Source of the DNA: Acinetobacter chinensis
GTDB taxonomy: Bacteria > Pseudomonadota > Gammaproteobacteria > Pseudomonadales > Moraxellaceae
Assembly (NCBI RefSeq): GCF_002165375.2
Contig: NZ_CP032134.1
Coordinates: 2,852,001 to 2,916,000 of the forward strand
Length of the DNA stretch: 64,000 nt
Direction of reading: 5' to 3'
The position numbers were made by a program, and so were the translations under genes. Below are positions 25,063-34,471 of this stretch, one piece after another (position 1 is the first letter of the stretch; the number at the start of each line of letters is the position of its first letter). The notes below the pieces were generated by a model. That model was not told where the DNA came from. It did not search any database and saw only the letters and a program-made list of their open reading frames with translations.

Positions 25063-26199
25063 TTAAAAACACCACTTTCTTACTTGTTCACCATACCACT
25101 CCATAATTTTTATACGCTCATCCCAATATTGTGCGCGGTTATAGGCTGATCGAATTCTATTTTGAGGGACATGGGCAAGCTGACGCTCAATTGCATCGGG
25201 ATTAAACAGATTTGATTCATTTACAACTGTACTGAATAGCGATCTAAAACCGTGTGTTGTCATTCGACCTGCATAGCCTGAACGCTTAATGACTGCCAAA
25301 ATGGATTCACTACGCATCGGTTCTTTATTACTTAGACGATGTGGGAAAAGCAATTCTTGATTATGGGTAAGTCTTAAAGCTTGCAGTTCCTCGATCATCA
25401 TGTCCGTCAATGGCACACGATGTGGCAATCGGTTCTTCATGCGGTCTTCAGGAATATCCCACTTACGCCCTTCCAAATCAAATTCATCCCAACGTGCTTG
25501 TAGTAACTCACTGACTCGAACACCAGTCAGCATAATTAAAATGATGGCATGATGTGTCTGAGCATCACTTGGATAAGCTCTAACTTTTCTTAGAAATTCA
25601 GGCATATCTGAAGCAGGTAATGATGCTAAATTTTTCACACGCTTATTTTTTAGCGCATAGACCAAATCACCTGCAGGATTATCGTAGCGATAGCCGTGTG
25701 CAATAGCGTACTTCATAACCATGCCACAGCGAGATAAGGTACGTTTGGCTACTTCAAGTGAGCCTCTTGCCTCAATCTTTTTTATGATCTGTAAAATTTC
25801 AGGTGCTTGAATCTGATTAATATGCTTATTTTCTAATGAAAGATACAATTCATCTAGAGATGCTCTGACATTGCTAATGTGCTTCGGGGACCACGTTTCT
25901 TTCTGATTCTCAAACCAATCTTCAGCTACTTCTTTAAAGAAAGGCTTTATGTCCTCATGAAGTACTGATTTTGAATGTTTATACTTAAGTTCATAAGCCA
26001 TTTCTCTAGCTTTTTTCAAACTAAGTTCTGGGTATGGTCCTAGTGACTCAGATTGACGCTGCCCATGAACGGTATAGCGGACATTCCAATACTTCTGACC
26101 TTTAGTCGTAATAATCAGCGATAAACCATGTGAATCTGATAGACGATATTGCTTATCTTTCGGTTGAGCTTTTCTACATTCTGCATCTGTGAGTGACAT
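25063..26199 (-). CDS. int: P4-type tyrosine integrase
   Basis: Site-specific recombinase of about 378 aa with the P4-integrase N-terminal arm-binding domain (SLTDAECRKAQPKDKQYRLSDSHGL). The catalytic domain contains LTGVRVSELLQARWDE (first Arg), a TTHGFRSLFST box (HxxR) and the nucleophile segment NRIRSAYNRAQYWDERI. The ATG at 26199 gives the usual family N terminus. A TTG at 26247 would add 16 residues. The gene points away from ssrA, whose 3' end is 183 bp from this start, so ssrA is very likely its attachment site. Confidence 0.92.
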   Translation of the reverse strand: MSLTDAECRKAQPKDKQYRLSDSHGLSLIITTKGQKYWNVRYTVHGQRQSESLGPYPELSLKKAREMAYELKYKHSKSVLHEDIKPFFKEVAEDWFENQKETWSPKHISNVRASLDELYLSLENKHINQIQAPEILQIIKKIEARGSLEVAKRTLSRCGMVMKYAIAHGYRYDNPAGDLVYALKNKRVKNLASLPASDMPEFLRKVRAYPSDAQTHHAIILIMLTGVRVSELLQARWDEFDLEGRKWDIPEDRMKNRLPHRVPLTDMMIEELQALRLTHNQELLFPHRLSNKEPMRSESILAVIKRSGYAGRMTTHGFRSLFSTVVNESNLFNPDAIERQLAHVPQNRIRSAYNRAQYWDERIKIMEWYGEQVRKWCF

Positions 26200-26310
26200 A
26201 TTTTCAACCAGAATTTGTTGTGTTAATTTCTGGGTAAATTTTGCCAATTTTTACCCACACAAAGCAAAAATAGGGTCAAATCGCTTAGGATAGCATCGGA
26301 CAATACAACC

Positions 26311-26352
26311 AATAAAAAAGCCCTTAAACATTGAGTTTAAAGGCTTTTTTAT
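26311..26352. terminator. Bidirectional terminator between int and ssrA
   Basis: GCCCTTAAAC-ATTGA-GTTTAAAGGC is flanked by A6 on the left and T6 on the right, so it can stop transcription from either strand. It probably ends the ssrA transcript before the integrase gene. Confidence 0.7.
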
Positions 26353-26378
26353 ACTCCGACGGATTACTTCGGAAAGAA

Positions 26379-26388
26379 TTTTGGTGGA
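26379..26388. repeat. Candidate right attachment-site repeat at the ssrA 3' end
   Basis: TTTTGGTGGA covers the CCA-encoding 3' end of ssrA and is repeated at 5129-5138. In this reading ssrA is restored by the island-borne copy. The true core may extend further into the tRNA-like arm if the distal copy has diverged. Confidence 0.45.
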
Positions 26389-26740
26389 GGTGGCGGGAGT
26401 TGAACCCGCGTCCGCCAGCACTACGCTCGAGAATACTACATGCTTAGATATCGTCTATTGTTTTAACTCTTTGTGACCCGACGAACAGGGTACAAATCGC
26501 GATCCTCTTAATTTAGTACAAAACCCCGAGGCCTGGTTTTATACGGACTTGTGTGCGTGCGCTTCAGTCGGGCTCTCTAACCACAAGTATTCGGAGAGAC
26601 GGACAAGCTGCCCTTAGGCAGCTAGAGCGTATGATTCGTCGTTTGCGACTAAAAAATGCAAATTTGATTTACGAGAGAAAATGCGCTCTCGACATGCATC
26701 TATGAGTTTCATCACCAGCGTCGAAGCCAGAAACACCCCC
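26382..26740 (-). ncRNA. ssrA: tmRNA (transfer-messenger RNA)
   Basis: About 359 nt. The 5' end begins GGGGGTGTTTCTGGCTTCGACG and the 3' tRNA-like end is GGGTTCAACTCCCGCC...CACCA with the CCA encoded. The tag frame on the minus strand (26646 to 26614) reads A-N-D-E-S-Y-A-L-A-A then TAA. It rescues stalled ribosomes by trans-translation. Its 3' end serves as the putative integration site of the island to the left. Confidence 0.95.
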
Positions 26741-26753
26741 AAATTACCACGCA

Positions 26754-26762
26754 ATTATAGCA
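26754..26762 (-). promoter_or_regulatory. Extended -10 promoter of ssrA
   Basis: On the minus strand TGC-TATAAT forms a perfect extended -10 element that would start transcription about 7 bp before the mature tmRNA 5' end. The -35 region is not a good match, as is common for extended -10 promoters. Confidence 0.65.
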
Positions 26763-26870
26763 TAACTGTTGCAAACTATGTGGATAATTCACTACATTTA
26801 CAGAACTTCATGCGCTTAATGACATCATTGCGTTACCATCTGTTTTTTTCAAGGGTTAATTATAAAAAAT

Positions 26871-28355
26871 ATGAGCTATTTACTCGCACTTGATCAAGGA
26901 ACGACCTCCAGTCGGGCAATTATCTTCGATGAACACGGAAAAGTTCATGCAACAGCTCAAAGAGAGATCCAGATTAAAACTCCACATTCAGGCTGGGTGG
27001 AGCAGGATGCTCAGGAAATCTGGTCCACCCAAATTGCGGTTGTTCAGCAAGCCCTCGCTTCCGCTCATATTCTTGCCAGAGACATCAAAGCACTTGGACT
27101 GACCAATCAAAGAGAAACCACTGTTGTCTGGGACAGACGTACAGGGCATCCGCTTGCACCGGCTATTGTCTGGCAGGACCGTCGGGCGGCAGAATGGTGT
27201 AACAGTCTGATTGAACAGCATCATTTTGAACAGATTCATCAGATTACAGGTCTGCGTATTGACCCTTATTTCAGCGCAGGAAAACTGGTCTGGTTACTGG
27301 ATCACACAGAGGGTTTAAGAGAACTGTCCGAACAGGGGCATGTCGCATTTGGCACTATAGACAGCTGGCTGATCTGGAATCTGACCCAGGGGGCTGAGCA
27401 TGTCATTGAGGCAAGTAATGCTTCGCGCACGATGCTCATGAATCTGAAAACTCAGCAATGGGATGAGTCCCTGCTTGACCTGTTCAACATCCCTGCTTCA
27501 GTCTTACCAAAAATCCAGCCCTCTGATACGCATATTGCCAATACAGCACCAGGTTTACTTGGTGCTGAGATTCCTATTGCGGGGGTTATGGGAGACCAGC
27601 AATCTGCCCTGTTTGGTCAGTCCTGTTTTGAGCCAGGAACAGCAAAAAACACCTATGGTACAGGTTGTTTTATGTTGTTCAATACAGGATCAGACCTGCA
27701 ATACAGTCATAACCAGCTGTTAAGTACCCTGGCATGGAACTGTCAGCAACAATCCTGTTTTGCCCTTGAGGGCAGTGTTTTTATGGCAGGTGCGATTGTC
27801 CAATGGCTCAGAGATGGTCTGGGCATTATTAAAAACAGCGCTGAAGTCGAAAAACTGGCGTGTCAGGTCAATGATACAGATGGTGTGGTTTTAGTCCCAG
27901 CATTTACAGGACTGGGTGCGCCTCACTGGGACAGTGATGCCCGTGCCCTGCTCTGCGGTATGTCACGTGGGACAAATAAATCACACATTGCCCGCGCAGC
28001 ACTTGAATCCATTGCTTTTCAGGTCTCTGATGTACTGACAGCCATGCAGTCAGATATCAATAAGCCTTTGAAACAGCTTCGGGTTGATGGCGGTGCCAGT
28101 CAGAACGACATGCTGATGCAGTTCCAGGCCGACATTCTGAATGTTCCTGTTCTTCGTCCTGAACTGCTTGAATCCACTGCATGGGGAGCTGCTGCCATGG
28201 CAGGGCTTAAAATGGGTGTATTCAACAATCTTCATGAAATTTCAGAATCCTGGCAACTGGATAGAGCTTTTGAACCTAATATGAGTGAAGACCAGCGACA
28301 GATGCATTTACAGCAATGGAACAGTGCTCTCAATCGGGCAAAATCCAGCTACTAA
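26871..28355 (+). CDS. glpK: Glycerol kinase
   Basis: FGGY-family kinase of 494 aa that phosphorylates glycerol to glycerol-3-phosphate in the cytoplasm. The N-terminal phosphate-binding LALDQGTTSSRAI, the substrate region GWVEQDAQEIW and the ATP-site segments (GDQQSALFGQ and DGGASQND) are all present; the length is standard. It lies alone, without glpF or glpD beside it, downstream of the ssrA promoter region, and is closed by a strong terminator. Confidence 0.96.
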   Translation: MSYLLALDQGTTSSRAIIFDEHGKVHATAQREIQIKTPHSGWVEQDAQEIWSTQIAVVQQALASAHILARDIKALGLTNQRETTVVWDRRTGHPLAPAIVWQDRRAAEWCNSLIEQHHFEQIHQITGLRIDPYFSAGKLVWLLDHTEGLRELSEQGHVAFGTIDSWLIWNLTQGAEHVIEASNASRTMLMNLKTQQWDESLLDLFNIPASVLPKIQPSDTHIANTAPGLLGAEIPIAGVMGDQQSALFGQSCFEPGTAKNTYGTGCFMLFNTGSDLQYSHNQLLSTLAWNCQQQSCFALEGSVFMAGAIVQWLRDGLGIIKNSAEVEKLACQVNDTDGVVLVPAFTGLGAPHWDSDARALLCGMSRGTNKSHIARAALESIAFQVSDVLTAMQSDINKPLKQLRVDGGASQNDMLMQFQADILNVPVLRPELLESTAWGAAAMAGLKMGVFNNLHEISESWQLDRAFEPNMSEDQRQMHLQQWNSALNRAKSSY

Positions 28356-28378
28356 ACAGGTATCAGGCATATCAAAAT

Positions 28379-28418
28379 AAAAAGCAGGAAGCACCGTTGA
28401 GTACTTCCTGCTTTTTTT
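28379..28418 (+). terminator. Terminator after glpK
   Basis: An AAAAGCAGGAAG / CTTCCTGCTTTT stem with a 12-nt loop is followed by a T tract; the A-rich left flank makes it usable also for the convergent emrB transcript. Confidence 0.8.
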
Positions 28419-28463
28419 ACCGACAAATAAATACCGGATTGTTAAACCGTTCATTTCATTCTA

Positions 28464-29990
28464 TCAGTGTGCATGTCCCGCCCCGACACTGCCTTTGGGT
28501 TTTGGACATAGCCAGATAATCAGTCCTGCAAATATAAACACCATCGCAAAAATCAGGAAAACATGATTGACCGATAAGGTCAGTGCTTCTTTATCCACCA
28601 AATTTGAGATGGTTCCCAAAGCCATTTCCGGACTGAAACCGCTGTTTACCAGATTCCGCTGTGTTTCTTCCACATGCATGGTCGAAACAATTTCACTGCG
28701 TGCCAGTTTGGTATGGTCATCCCATATGGTCACCGCAATGGATGCACCAATTGCCCCTGCCATCGTCCGCATAAAGTTCATCAGACCTGCGGCTGAAGCC
28801 ACTTCATCGGGACGTACCACACCCAGTGCAATATTGGACAATGGAATAAAGAAAAAAGGAACAGCAAACCCCTGAATAATCTGCGGCCAGGCCAGTGCCA
28901 TAAAGTCGGCATCACTGGTCCAGAATGAGCGCATCAGCGTGACGCATCCCAGTATCATCAGACCAAAACTGGAGAGTGCTCTAGGGTCATATTTAGTTGC
29001 CATTTTTGCCACTATGGGTGACATTAACAGACTGCCAAAGCCCATGGTTGCAGTCAGGTAACCTGCCCACGAAGCGGTATATCCTAAATTGATCTGTAAC
29101 CACTGCGGAATCAGTACAATACTGCCAAAGAACGCTGCAAAGGCAAAAGCCAGGGAAATGGTCGCAATGGTAAAACCACGGTATCTGAAAATCTGAATAT
29201 TGACGATAGGATGCTTTTCATAATATTCCCAGATGAAAAAGGCAATAAATCCAACCACCAGAACAACAGCCAGCACGCAGATCACAGCACTGTTGAACCA
29301 GTCCCGTTCATGCCCTAAATCCAGCATCAGCTGTAATGCGCCAATCCATACAATCAGAAGTGTTAAACCAACAGTATCAATAGGCAGTCTGGCAATCGGT
29401 GTTTCTGCCGGTTTCATCAGACGCATTACACCCACGGCGCAGATCACACCCACAGGAATGTTAATAAAGAAAATCCAGTGCCACGACCAGTTATCACTGA
29501 TGGTACCCCCTAAAATGGGTCCCAGAATCGGTCCAACAACGGTGGTCATTGCCCACATGCCCATTGCCTGAGAATGTTTTTCAGATGGGAAAATCCGCAT
29601 GAGTAAAGTCTGACTGAGCGGCATGATTGGACCACCAAACAGACCCTGACCAATACGGCAGATCACCAGCATAGCGAGGCTGTTGGACAGACCACACAAA
29701 ATGGAAAATGTAGTAAAACCAATCAGGCAGACACTGAAGACCCGAACCGCACCAAAACGCCCAGCCAGCCAGCCGGTCAATGGTACACAGATCGCTTCGG
29801 CAACCGCATACGATGTAATGACCCAGGTTCCCTGAGAACTGGAAACCGCAAGGCTACCAGTTATATGAGGTACAGAAACATTGGCAATGGTCATATCCAG
29901 GACGACCATAAAGTTGGCAAGGGCTAAAAAGAAAGCCGCCAGCAGTAAACGCCCGCCTTTCAGTTCGCCATGAAAACTTGCTGTATTCAT
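28464..29990 (-). CDS. emrB: DHA2-family MFS multidrug efflux transporter EmrB-like
   Basis: Inner-membrane drug:proton antiporter of 508 aa with about 14 predicted spans, the DHA2 hallmark. Seen are MVVLDMTIANVSVPHITGSL in TM1, GWLAGRFGAVRVF (motif A) and GPILGPILGG (motif C). It starts 6 bp after the EmrA-like gene stop, so the pair forms an operon. With EmrA and a TolC-type channel encoded elsewhere it should export hydrophobic toxicants. No MarR-type regulator is adjacent. Confidence 0.92.
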   Translation of the reverse strand: MNTASFHGELKGGRLLLAAFFLALANFMVVLDMTIANVSVPHITGSLAVSSSQGTWVITSYAVAEAICVPLTGWLAGRFGAVRVFSVCLIGFTTFSILCGLSNSLAMLVICRIGQGLFGGPIMPLSQTLLMRIFPSEKHSQAMGMWAMTTVVGPILGPILGGTISDNWSWHWIFFINIPVGVICAVGVMRLMKPAETPIARLPIDTVGLTLLIVWIGALQLMLDLGHERDWFNSAVICVLAVVLVVGFIAFFIWEYYEKHPIVNIQIFRYRGFTIATISLAFAFAAFFGSIVLIPQWLQINLGYTASWAGYLTATMGFGSLLMSPIVAKMATKYDPRALSSFGLMILGCVTLMRSFWTSDADFMALAWPQIIQGFAVPFFFIPLSNIALGVVRPDEVASAAGLMNFMRTMAGAIGASIAVTIWDDHTKLARSEIVSTMHVEETQRNLVNSGFSPEMALGTISNLVDKEALTLSVNHVFLIFAMVFIFAGLIIWLCPKPKGSVGAGHAH

Positions 29991-29996
29991 AAGCGA

Positions 29997-31145
29997 TTAC
30001 TTCGCAGATGAGGTATCAACCTCGGCAGTCATGGATAAACCAACACGTAACGGGTGCTCTGCCAGCTCCTTAGGATCAAGTTTGATTCTTACAGGCAAAC
30101 GCTGAACCACTTTAATCCAGTTTCCTGTTGCATTCTGGGCTGGAATCAAAGCAAATGCTGAACCTGTTCCCCCTGAAAAACCGATCACAGTCCCGTGATA
30201 TTTCACTTTTTTGCCGTATAAATCTGAAGTCAGTGTAGCCTTCTGTCCAACTTTGACATTCTGCAACTGACTTTCTTTAAAGTTTGCATCGACATAAAGC
30301 GCTGAAACAGGGACAATTTTCATTAAAGATGTTCCAGGTGCAATACGCTGCCCCACCTGAATACTGCGACGTGCAACCACACCATCCAGCGGTGCTTTGA
30401 TTTCTGTACGCTGTAAGTCCAGTAATGCCTGTTCAACTTTTGCCTGAGCCACCTGTACATCCGGTGTTGAATCCTGCGAAGTTCCTTTGATCAATGCTTC
30501 ATTTGCATCCAGGTTACTTTGTGCAGCTTTTCGTTTTGACTCTGCCTGCGCCAGTGCTGCCTTTGCCACATCCACACTTGCTTTAGCATTGTTTAAAGCG
30601 CTTTGTGCTTTGCTGAATTCCTCTTTGGAAATTGCACCTGTTGCACTCAGCTGCTGACGACGTGCAAACTCCTGCTGAGTCTGCGTATAGGCAACTTCTG
30701 CCTGCGCAACCTGAGCTTTGGCACTGTTGATGTCATCTGCACTGACCAGAATCTGGGATGACAGTGAACTGCTGTTCGCAGAACTCTGAGAGTACTGACG
30801 TCTGGCTTTTGCCAGTTCTGCCTGCGCCTGCGCCAGTGCAATTTTTGCATCACTGTTGTCAATGACCGCCAGTATGTCGCCTTTTTTAACCTGCTGAGTA
30901 TCACTGACTTTGACTTCAGCCACCTGCCCACTGACCATGGATGTAATTTCCGCAGTCTCCGCTCCCACGTAAGCATTGTCCGTTTCAACGGTATTTCCGA
31001 AGATCAGCGTCCAGATGGCATAGAGAATTGCGGCTGCAATCACAATGAGGGCAAAAATTTTCAGCAATTTTTTACGTTTCTGCTTTGCCTCCAGATCCAT
31101 TGGAGTTTCCTCAGAGGAGGTATTCGCGGTTTGCGCTTCAGTCAT
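29997..31145 (-). CDS. emrA: EmrA-like membrane fusion protein
   Basis: Periplasmic adaptor (HlyD family) of 382 aa. It has a short cytoplasmic N terminus, one membrane span at about residues 29-49 (LLKIFALIVIAAAILYAIWTL), a lipoyl half-motif (AEVKVSDTQQVKKGDILAVID), a long alanine-rich coiled-coil hairpin (about 95-220) and a beta-barrel region (IKAPLDGVVARRSIQVGQRI). It bridges EmrB to an outer-membrane channel. First gene of the two-gene operon. Confidence 0.92.
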   Translation of the reverse strand: MTEAQTANTSSEETPMDLEAKQKRKKLLKIFALIVIAAAILYAIWTLIFGNTVETDNAYVGAETAEITSMVSGQVAEVKVSDTQQVKKGDILAVIDNSDAKIALAQAQAELAKARRQYSQSSANSSSLSSQILVSADDINSAKAQVAQAEVAYTQTQQEFARRQQLSATGAISKEEFSKAQSALNNAKASVDVAKAALAQAESKRKAAQSNLDANEALIKGTSQDSTPDVQVAQAKVEQALLDLQRTEIKAPLDGVVARRSIQVGQRIAPGTSLMKIVPVSALYVDANFKESQLQNVKVGQKATLTSDLYGKKVKYHGTVIGFSGGTGSAFALIPAQNATGNWIKVVQRLPVRIKLDPKELAEHPLRVGLSMTAEVDTSSAK

Positions 31146-31463
31146 CGCATATTCCTGGTTTTCTGGACCTGCTCAAAACATCAGTAAACAGCACAGCAAT
31201 TGAACATAAATTTAATATGCTTTCTGCTTTGGTTTGATGACAATGACCCAGGTCTGCTTCTTAAAATTCTGATAAGTGATTTTACAGGTAAAAATCACAT
31301 TATGAGAATAAAAATATTACTACGCAGTACATCTGTACTTTTCCACACAATACTCTTGATTATAAAAAATATTCAGACAAAAAAACCGCCATTGAAATAC
31401 ATATTTCAGTGGCGGTTATTGACAGAAACAGTACATTCTGTACTGTTCAGTACACTTTAAAAC
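31146..31463. other. Spacer with emrA promoter region and thioesterase terminator
   Basis: Non-coding 318 bp. The left part is AT-rich and must hold the emrA promoter; the right part holds the terminator hairpin listed separately. I see no other gene or clear operator. Confidence 0.5.
31379..31420 (-). terminator. Terminator of the thioesterase gene
   Basis: ACCGCCATTGAAAT and ATTTCAGTGGCGGT form a stem with one mismatch; on the minus strand it is followed by TTTTTTTGT. Confidence 0.7.
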
Positions 31464-31964
31464 TCAGTAGGCATAGGATGCAATTGCTGTTGCAATCGGC
31501 TTATCTTCATCATTGACCATAGTCATACGCATGGTACAACCCTTACGCCCCATACGCAGTGTTTCTGCACGGGCAATAAAATATTTCCCACGACCCGGTG
31601 CAAGATAGTCCACCCGCATATCCACCGTGGCAAGTCGGCTGACTTTCTTCATTGTATCTGCCAGTTCTTCTGGATTTGAACGCTTATACAGTTCACCCAT
31701 AGCGGTAATGCCACCAATACTGTCCAGCACTGTGGCAGCCACACCACCATGCAGAATCTGAAATGCGACATTGCCAATCATTTCTGCTTTCATTTCCACA
31801 TATGTTTCAATCTGTCCATCCACCACCCGCATGGTCATACTGTTGTGACCAAAAAATGGAGAACTGTTGAATGCTTTACATAACTGCTTGAATACAACTT
31901 CAAGATCCACCTTCGAGCCTAAATGGATATTTCCCGTCCAACTCTTTTCTGATTCATTCGTCAT
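31464..31964 (-). CDS. Hot-dog fold thioesterase (PaaI-like)
   Basis: Protein of 166 aa with a hot-dog thioesterase core: FQILHGGVAATVLDSIGGITAMG (helix with the HGG turn) followed by VDMRVDYLAPGRGKYFIARA. It would hydrolyse acyl-CoA type thioesters; the substrate is unknown. The start at MTNESEK (31964) is chosen over the longer frame from 32042 because the longer one would run into the hemB promoter. It is divergent from hemB. Confidence 0.82.
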   Translation of the reverse strand: MTNESEKSWTGNIHLGSKVDLEVVFKQLCKAFNSSPFFGHNSMTMRVVDGQIETYVEMKAEMIGNVAFQILHGGVAATVLDSIGGITAMGELYKRSNPEELADTMKKVSRLATVDMRVDYLAPGRGKYFIARAETLRMGRKGCTMRMTMVNDEDKPIATAIASYAY

Positions 31965-32068
31965 GTGCCCGAATTCCCTTGCTGAAATAAAAATTGCATT
32001 TTCACTTAACCCTTTGCCTGTTCCAGGGCTACAATAAGTCAAGTTTAATACTGATCAATGAGATTGTT

Positions 32069-33082
32069 ATGACCTATACGTTCAATCGTCCAGCTTTTCC
32101 AGCCACCCGCATGCGCCGTATCCGTAAAAATGACAGATTACGTGCCATGGTTCGTGAAACCCAGCTGACGGCAGACCATCTCATTTACCCTGTATTTGTA
32201 CTGCCTGGTCAAAACCAGACCCAGGATATTCCAAGTATGCCCAATGTTCAGCGTCTGTCTGCTGACTTATTGTTGAAAAAAGCTGAAACCCTGCTTGAAC
32301 TTGGCGTATCAAAACTTGCGCTGTTCCCTGTAACGCCACAGGAAGACAAGAGTTTAACAGCAGAAGCGGCATGGCATGAAGACGGACTGGTTCAGAATAC
32401 CCTGCGCCTGCTGAAAAAAGAACTGCCAGAAATGGTGTTGATCACTGATGGTGCGCTTGATCCTTATACCACACACGGTCAGGACGGTATTATTGATGAT
32501 ACCGGCTATGTACTGAATGATGAAACGGTGCAATGTCTGATCAAACAGGCTTTAAGCCATGCTGAAGCCGGAGCAGATGTTGTTGCACCGAGTGACATGA
32601 TGGATGGGCGTATCGGTGCGATCCGTCAGGCACTGGAAAGTAATGGACATATTTACACCAGCATCATGGCGTATTCTGCAAAATATGCATCCAGCTTCTA
32701 CGGTCCATTCCGTGATGCTGTGGGCTCATCTTCCAACTTAAAAGGTGGCAACAAATACAATTACCAGATGGATGTCGGTAACCGTGCTGAAGCCCTGCAT
32801 GAAATTGCCCTTGATATTCAGGAAGGCGCTGACATGGTGATTGTCAAACCGGGGATGCCTTACCTGGATGTTGTTCGTGAAGTCAAAGACACTTTTGGCG
32901 TACCCACATTTGTTTATCAGGTCAGTGGTGAATATGCCATGCTTTCAGCAGCCATTCAGAACGGCTGGTTATCTGACAGCGTCATCATGGAATCACTGAT
33001 GTGCTTCCGTCGTGCTGGTGCTGATGGCATCTGGACTTACTTTGCTGAAGAAGCTGCACGTAAATTAAAAGAGATGAAGTAA
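32069..33082 (+). CDS. hemB: Delta-aminolevulinic acid dehydratase (porphobilinogen synthase)
   Basis: Tetrapyrrole biosynthesis enzyme of 337 aa that condenses two 5-aminolevulinate molecules. The two active-site lysines are K205 (MAYSAKYASSFYGPFRDA) and K260 (MVIVKPGMPYLD). The metal loop reads TDGALDPYTTHGQDG, the aspartate-rich form rather than the cysteine-rich zinc form, implying a magnesium-type enzyme. The ATG at 32069 gives the standard N terminus (RPAFPATRMRRIRK). Confidence 0.96.
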   Translation: MTYTFNRPAFPATRMRRIRKNDRLRAMVRETQLTADHLIYPVFVLPGQNQTQDIPSMPNVQRLSADLLLKKAETLLELGVSKLALFPVTPQEDKSLTAEAAWHEDGLVQNTLRLLKKELPEMVLITDGALDPYTTHGQDGIIDDTGYVLNDETVQCLIKQALSHAEAGADVVAPSDMMDGRIGAIRQALESNGHIYTSIMAYSAKYASSFYGPFRDAVGSSSNLKGGNKYNYQMDVGNRAEALHEIALDIQEGADMVIVKPGMPYLDVVREVKDTFGVPTFVYQVSGEYAMLSAAIQNGWLSDSVIMESLMCFRRAGADGIWTYFAEEAARKLKEMK

Positions 33083-33227
33083 AGATTTACCCCTTGTCCA
33101 TTCAGTATAAGAGTCTCAACACTGCTGACTCTATATTTGTCACTTCAGCACCATGTCAGGTTCAGTGACGAGGAGCAACGGCTCCAGAATCCGATAAGGG
33201 ATTTTACTGTTCAGTACCTCTCCCCAG

Positions 33228-33248
33228 CCCTCTCCTTAAAGGAGAGGG
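33228..33248. repeat. REP-like palindrome in the hemB-thiO gap
   Basis: CCCTCTCCTT and AAGGAGAGGG form a 21-bp near-palindrome embedded in CTCTCCCC-type sequence. This is the kind of dispersed intergenic repeat common in gamma-proteobacteria. It may act as the hemB terminator, as a T-rich stretch follows. Confidence 0.5.
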
Positions 33249-33355
33249 AGTTTTCATAATGACACTGTTCTTCGGACTGTTCATATATGAGCTCCGGTCA
33301 GCTAAAAATGGCTGACTGAATTACATTATAAAATCCTGTACGGGCACATCACACC

Positions 33356-34471
33356 ATGCACATCGCCATTATCGGAGCAGGAGTCAGTGGCTTACTCACT
33401 GCACTTGAACTTGTGGAACAAGGCTGTCAGGTCAGTATCTTTGACCAGCAGCAACCAGGGAAAGCTGCCTCATGGGCAGGCGGAGGTATTCTTTCACCCA
33501 TGTATCCGTGGCGCTATCCCCGCCCTGTCAACGAGATTGCCCAGCACGGTAAAACACTCTATACCCAGTGGAATGAAAAACTGCTCCCTGTAACAGGTAC
33601 AGACTTTCAGATTCATGAAACAGGTATGCTGATTTTTGATGAAGATGACTTTGAAACCGGTCTGAATTATAAAGACCGCTATCAGGAACCCATGCAGCAG
33701 TGTGAATACCTGCAACGTGAACAGCTGAAACAGGTCAATCCACATATTTCCGAACAGTTTCAGCATGCCATTTATTTTCCACAGCTTGCCAATGTGCGCA
33801 ATCCCCGCTTACTGCAATCACTGCTTGCCTACCTGAAACAGCATCCAGCGGCAGAAATTTATGAAAACTGCTGGATCGAACAGTTTTCCATTCAGCATAG
33901 AAAAATCCAATCCATTCAGTCGCAAAGTGGACAGACATTCACAGCTGATGAATACGTCATCGCTACAGGTGCATGGTCTGCTCACTGGTCAGAACAGTTA
34001 CAGCTCAGTATTCCTGTCGCGCCTGTCCAGGGTCAGATGCTGCTGTTTAAAACACCCGAGAACTGGTTACCCACCATGTGTATGAATCAGGTCATGTATC
34101 TGATTCCACGTATGGACGGACATATTGTCTGTGGTTCAAGTATGGATAATATCGGTTTTGATAAACGGCCATCCGTACAGACCCAGCAGAATATTTTTAA
34201 AGCCTGTACAGAAATGGTTCCTGAACTTGCAAACTTTCCTGTTGTAAAACAGTGGGCGGGATTGCGTCCAGGCTCTCCGACGGGTGTTCCCTATATTGGA
34301 AAACTGCCTGAACTGCACAATGCATGGGCAAATTTCGGACATCACCGTAACGGCTTATGCATGGGTCCTGGTTCAGCCCGACTGCTCAGACAGCTCATAC
34401 TGAAACAGCCAACACTGGTCAGCCCAGATGCCTATAATCCTGAGCGTTTAAAAAGCTCAGTCCATGGATAA
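33356..34471 (+). CDS. thiO: FAD-dependent glycine oxidase ThiO-like
   Basis: DAO-family flavoprotein of 371 aa. The FAD-binding Rossmann motif is IIGAGVSGLLTALELVEQG at the N terminus, then KAASWAGGGILSPMYPWRY, which is typical of ThiO, and a C-terminal GLRPGSPTGVPYIG with NFGHHRNGLCMGPGSARLL. It would oxidise glycine to iminoacetate for the thiazole part of thiamine. No other thi gene is adjacent. Its 3' end overlaps the convergent epimerase gene by 15 bp. Confidence 0.85.
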   Translation: MHIAIIGAGVSGLLTALELVEQGCQVSIFDQQQPGKAASWAGGGILSPMYPWRYPRPVNEIAQHGKTLYTQWNEKLLPVTGTDFQIHETGMLIFDEDDFETGLNYKDRYQEPMQQCEYLQREQLKQVNPHISEQFQHAIYFPQLANVRNPRLLQSLLAYLKQHPAAEIYENCWIEQFSIQHRKIQSIQSQSGQTFTADEYVIATGAWSAHWSEQLQLSIPVAPVQGQMLLFKTPENWLPTMCMNQVMYLIPRMDGHIVCGSSMDNIGFDKRPSVQTQQNIFKACTEMVPELANFPVVKQWAGLRPGSPTGVPYIGKLPELHNAWANFGHHRNGLCMGPGSARLLRQLILKQPTLVSPDAYNPERLKSSVHG

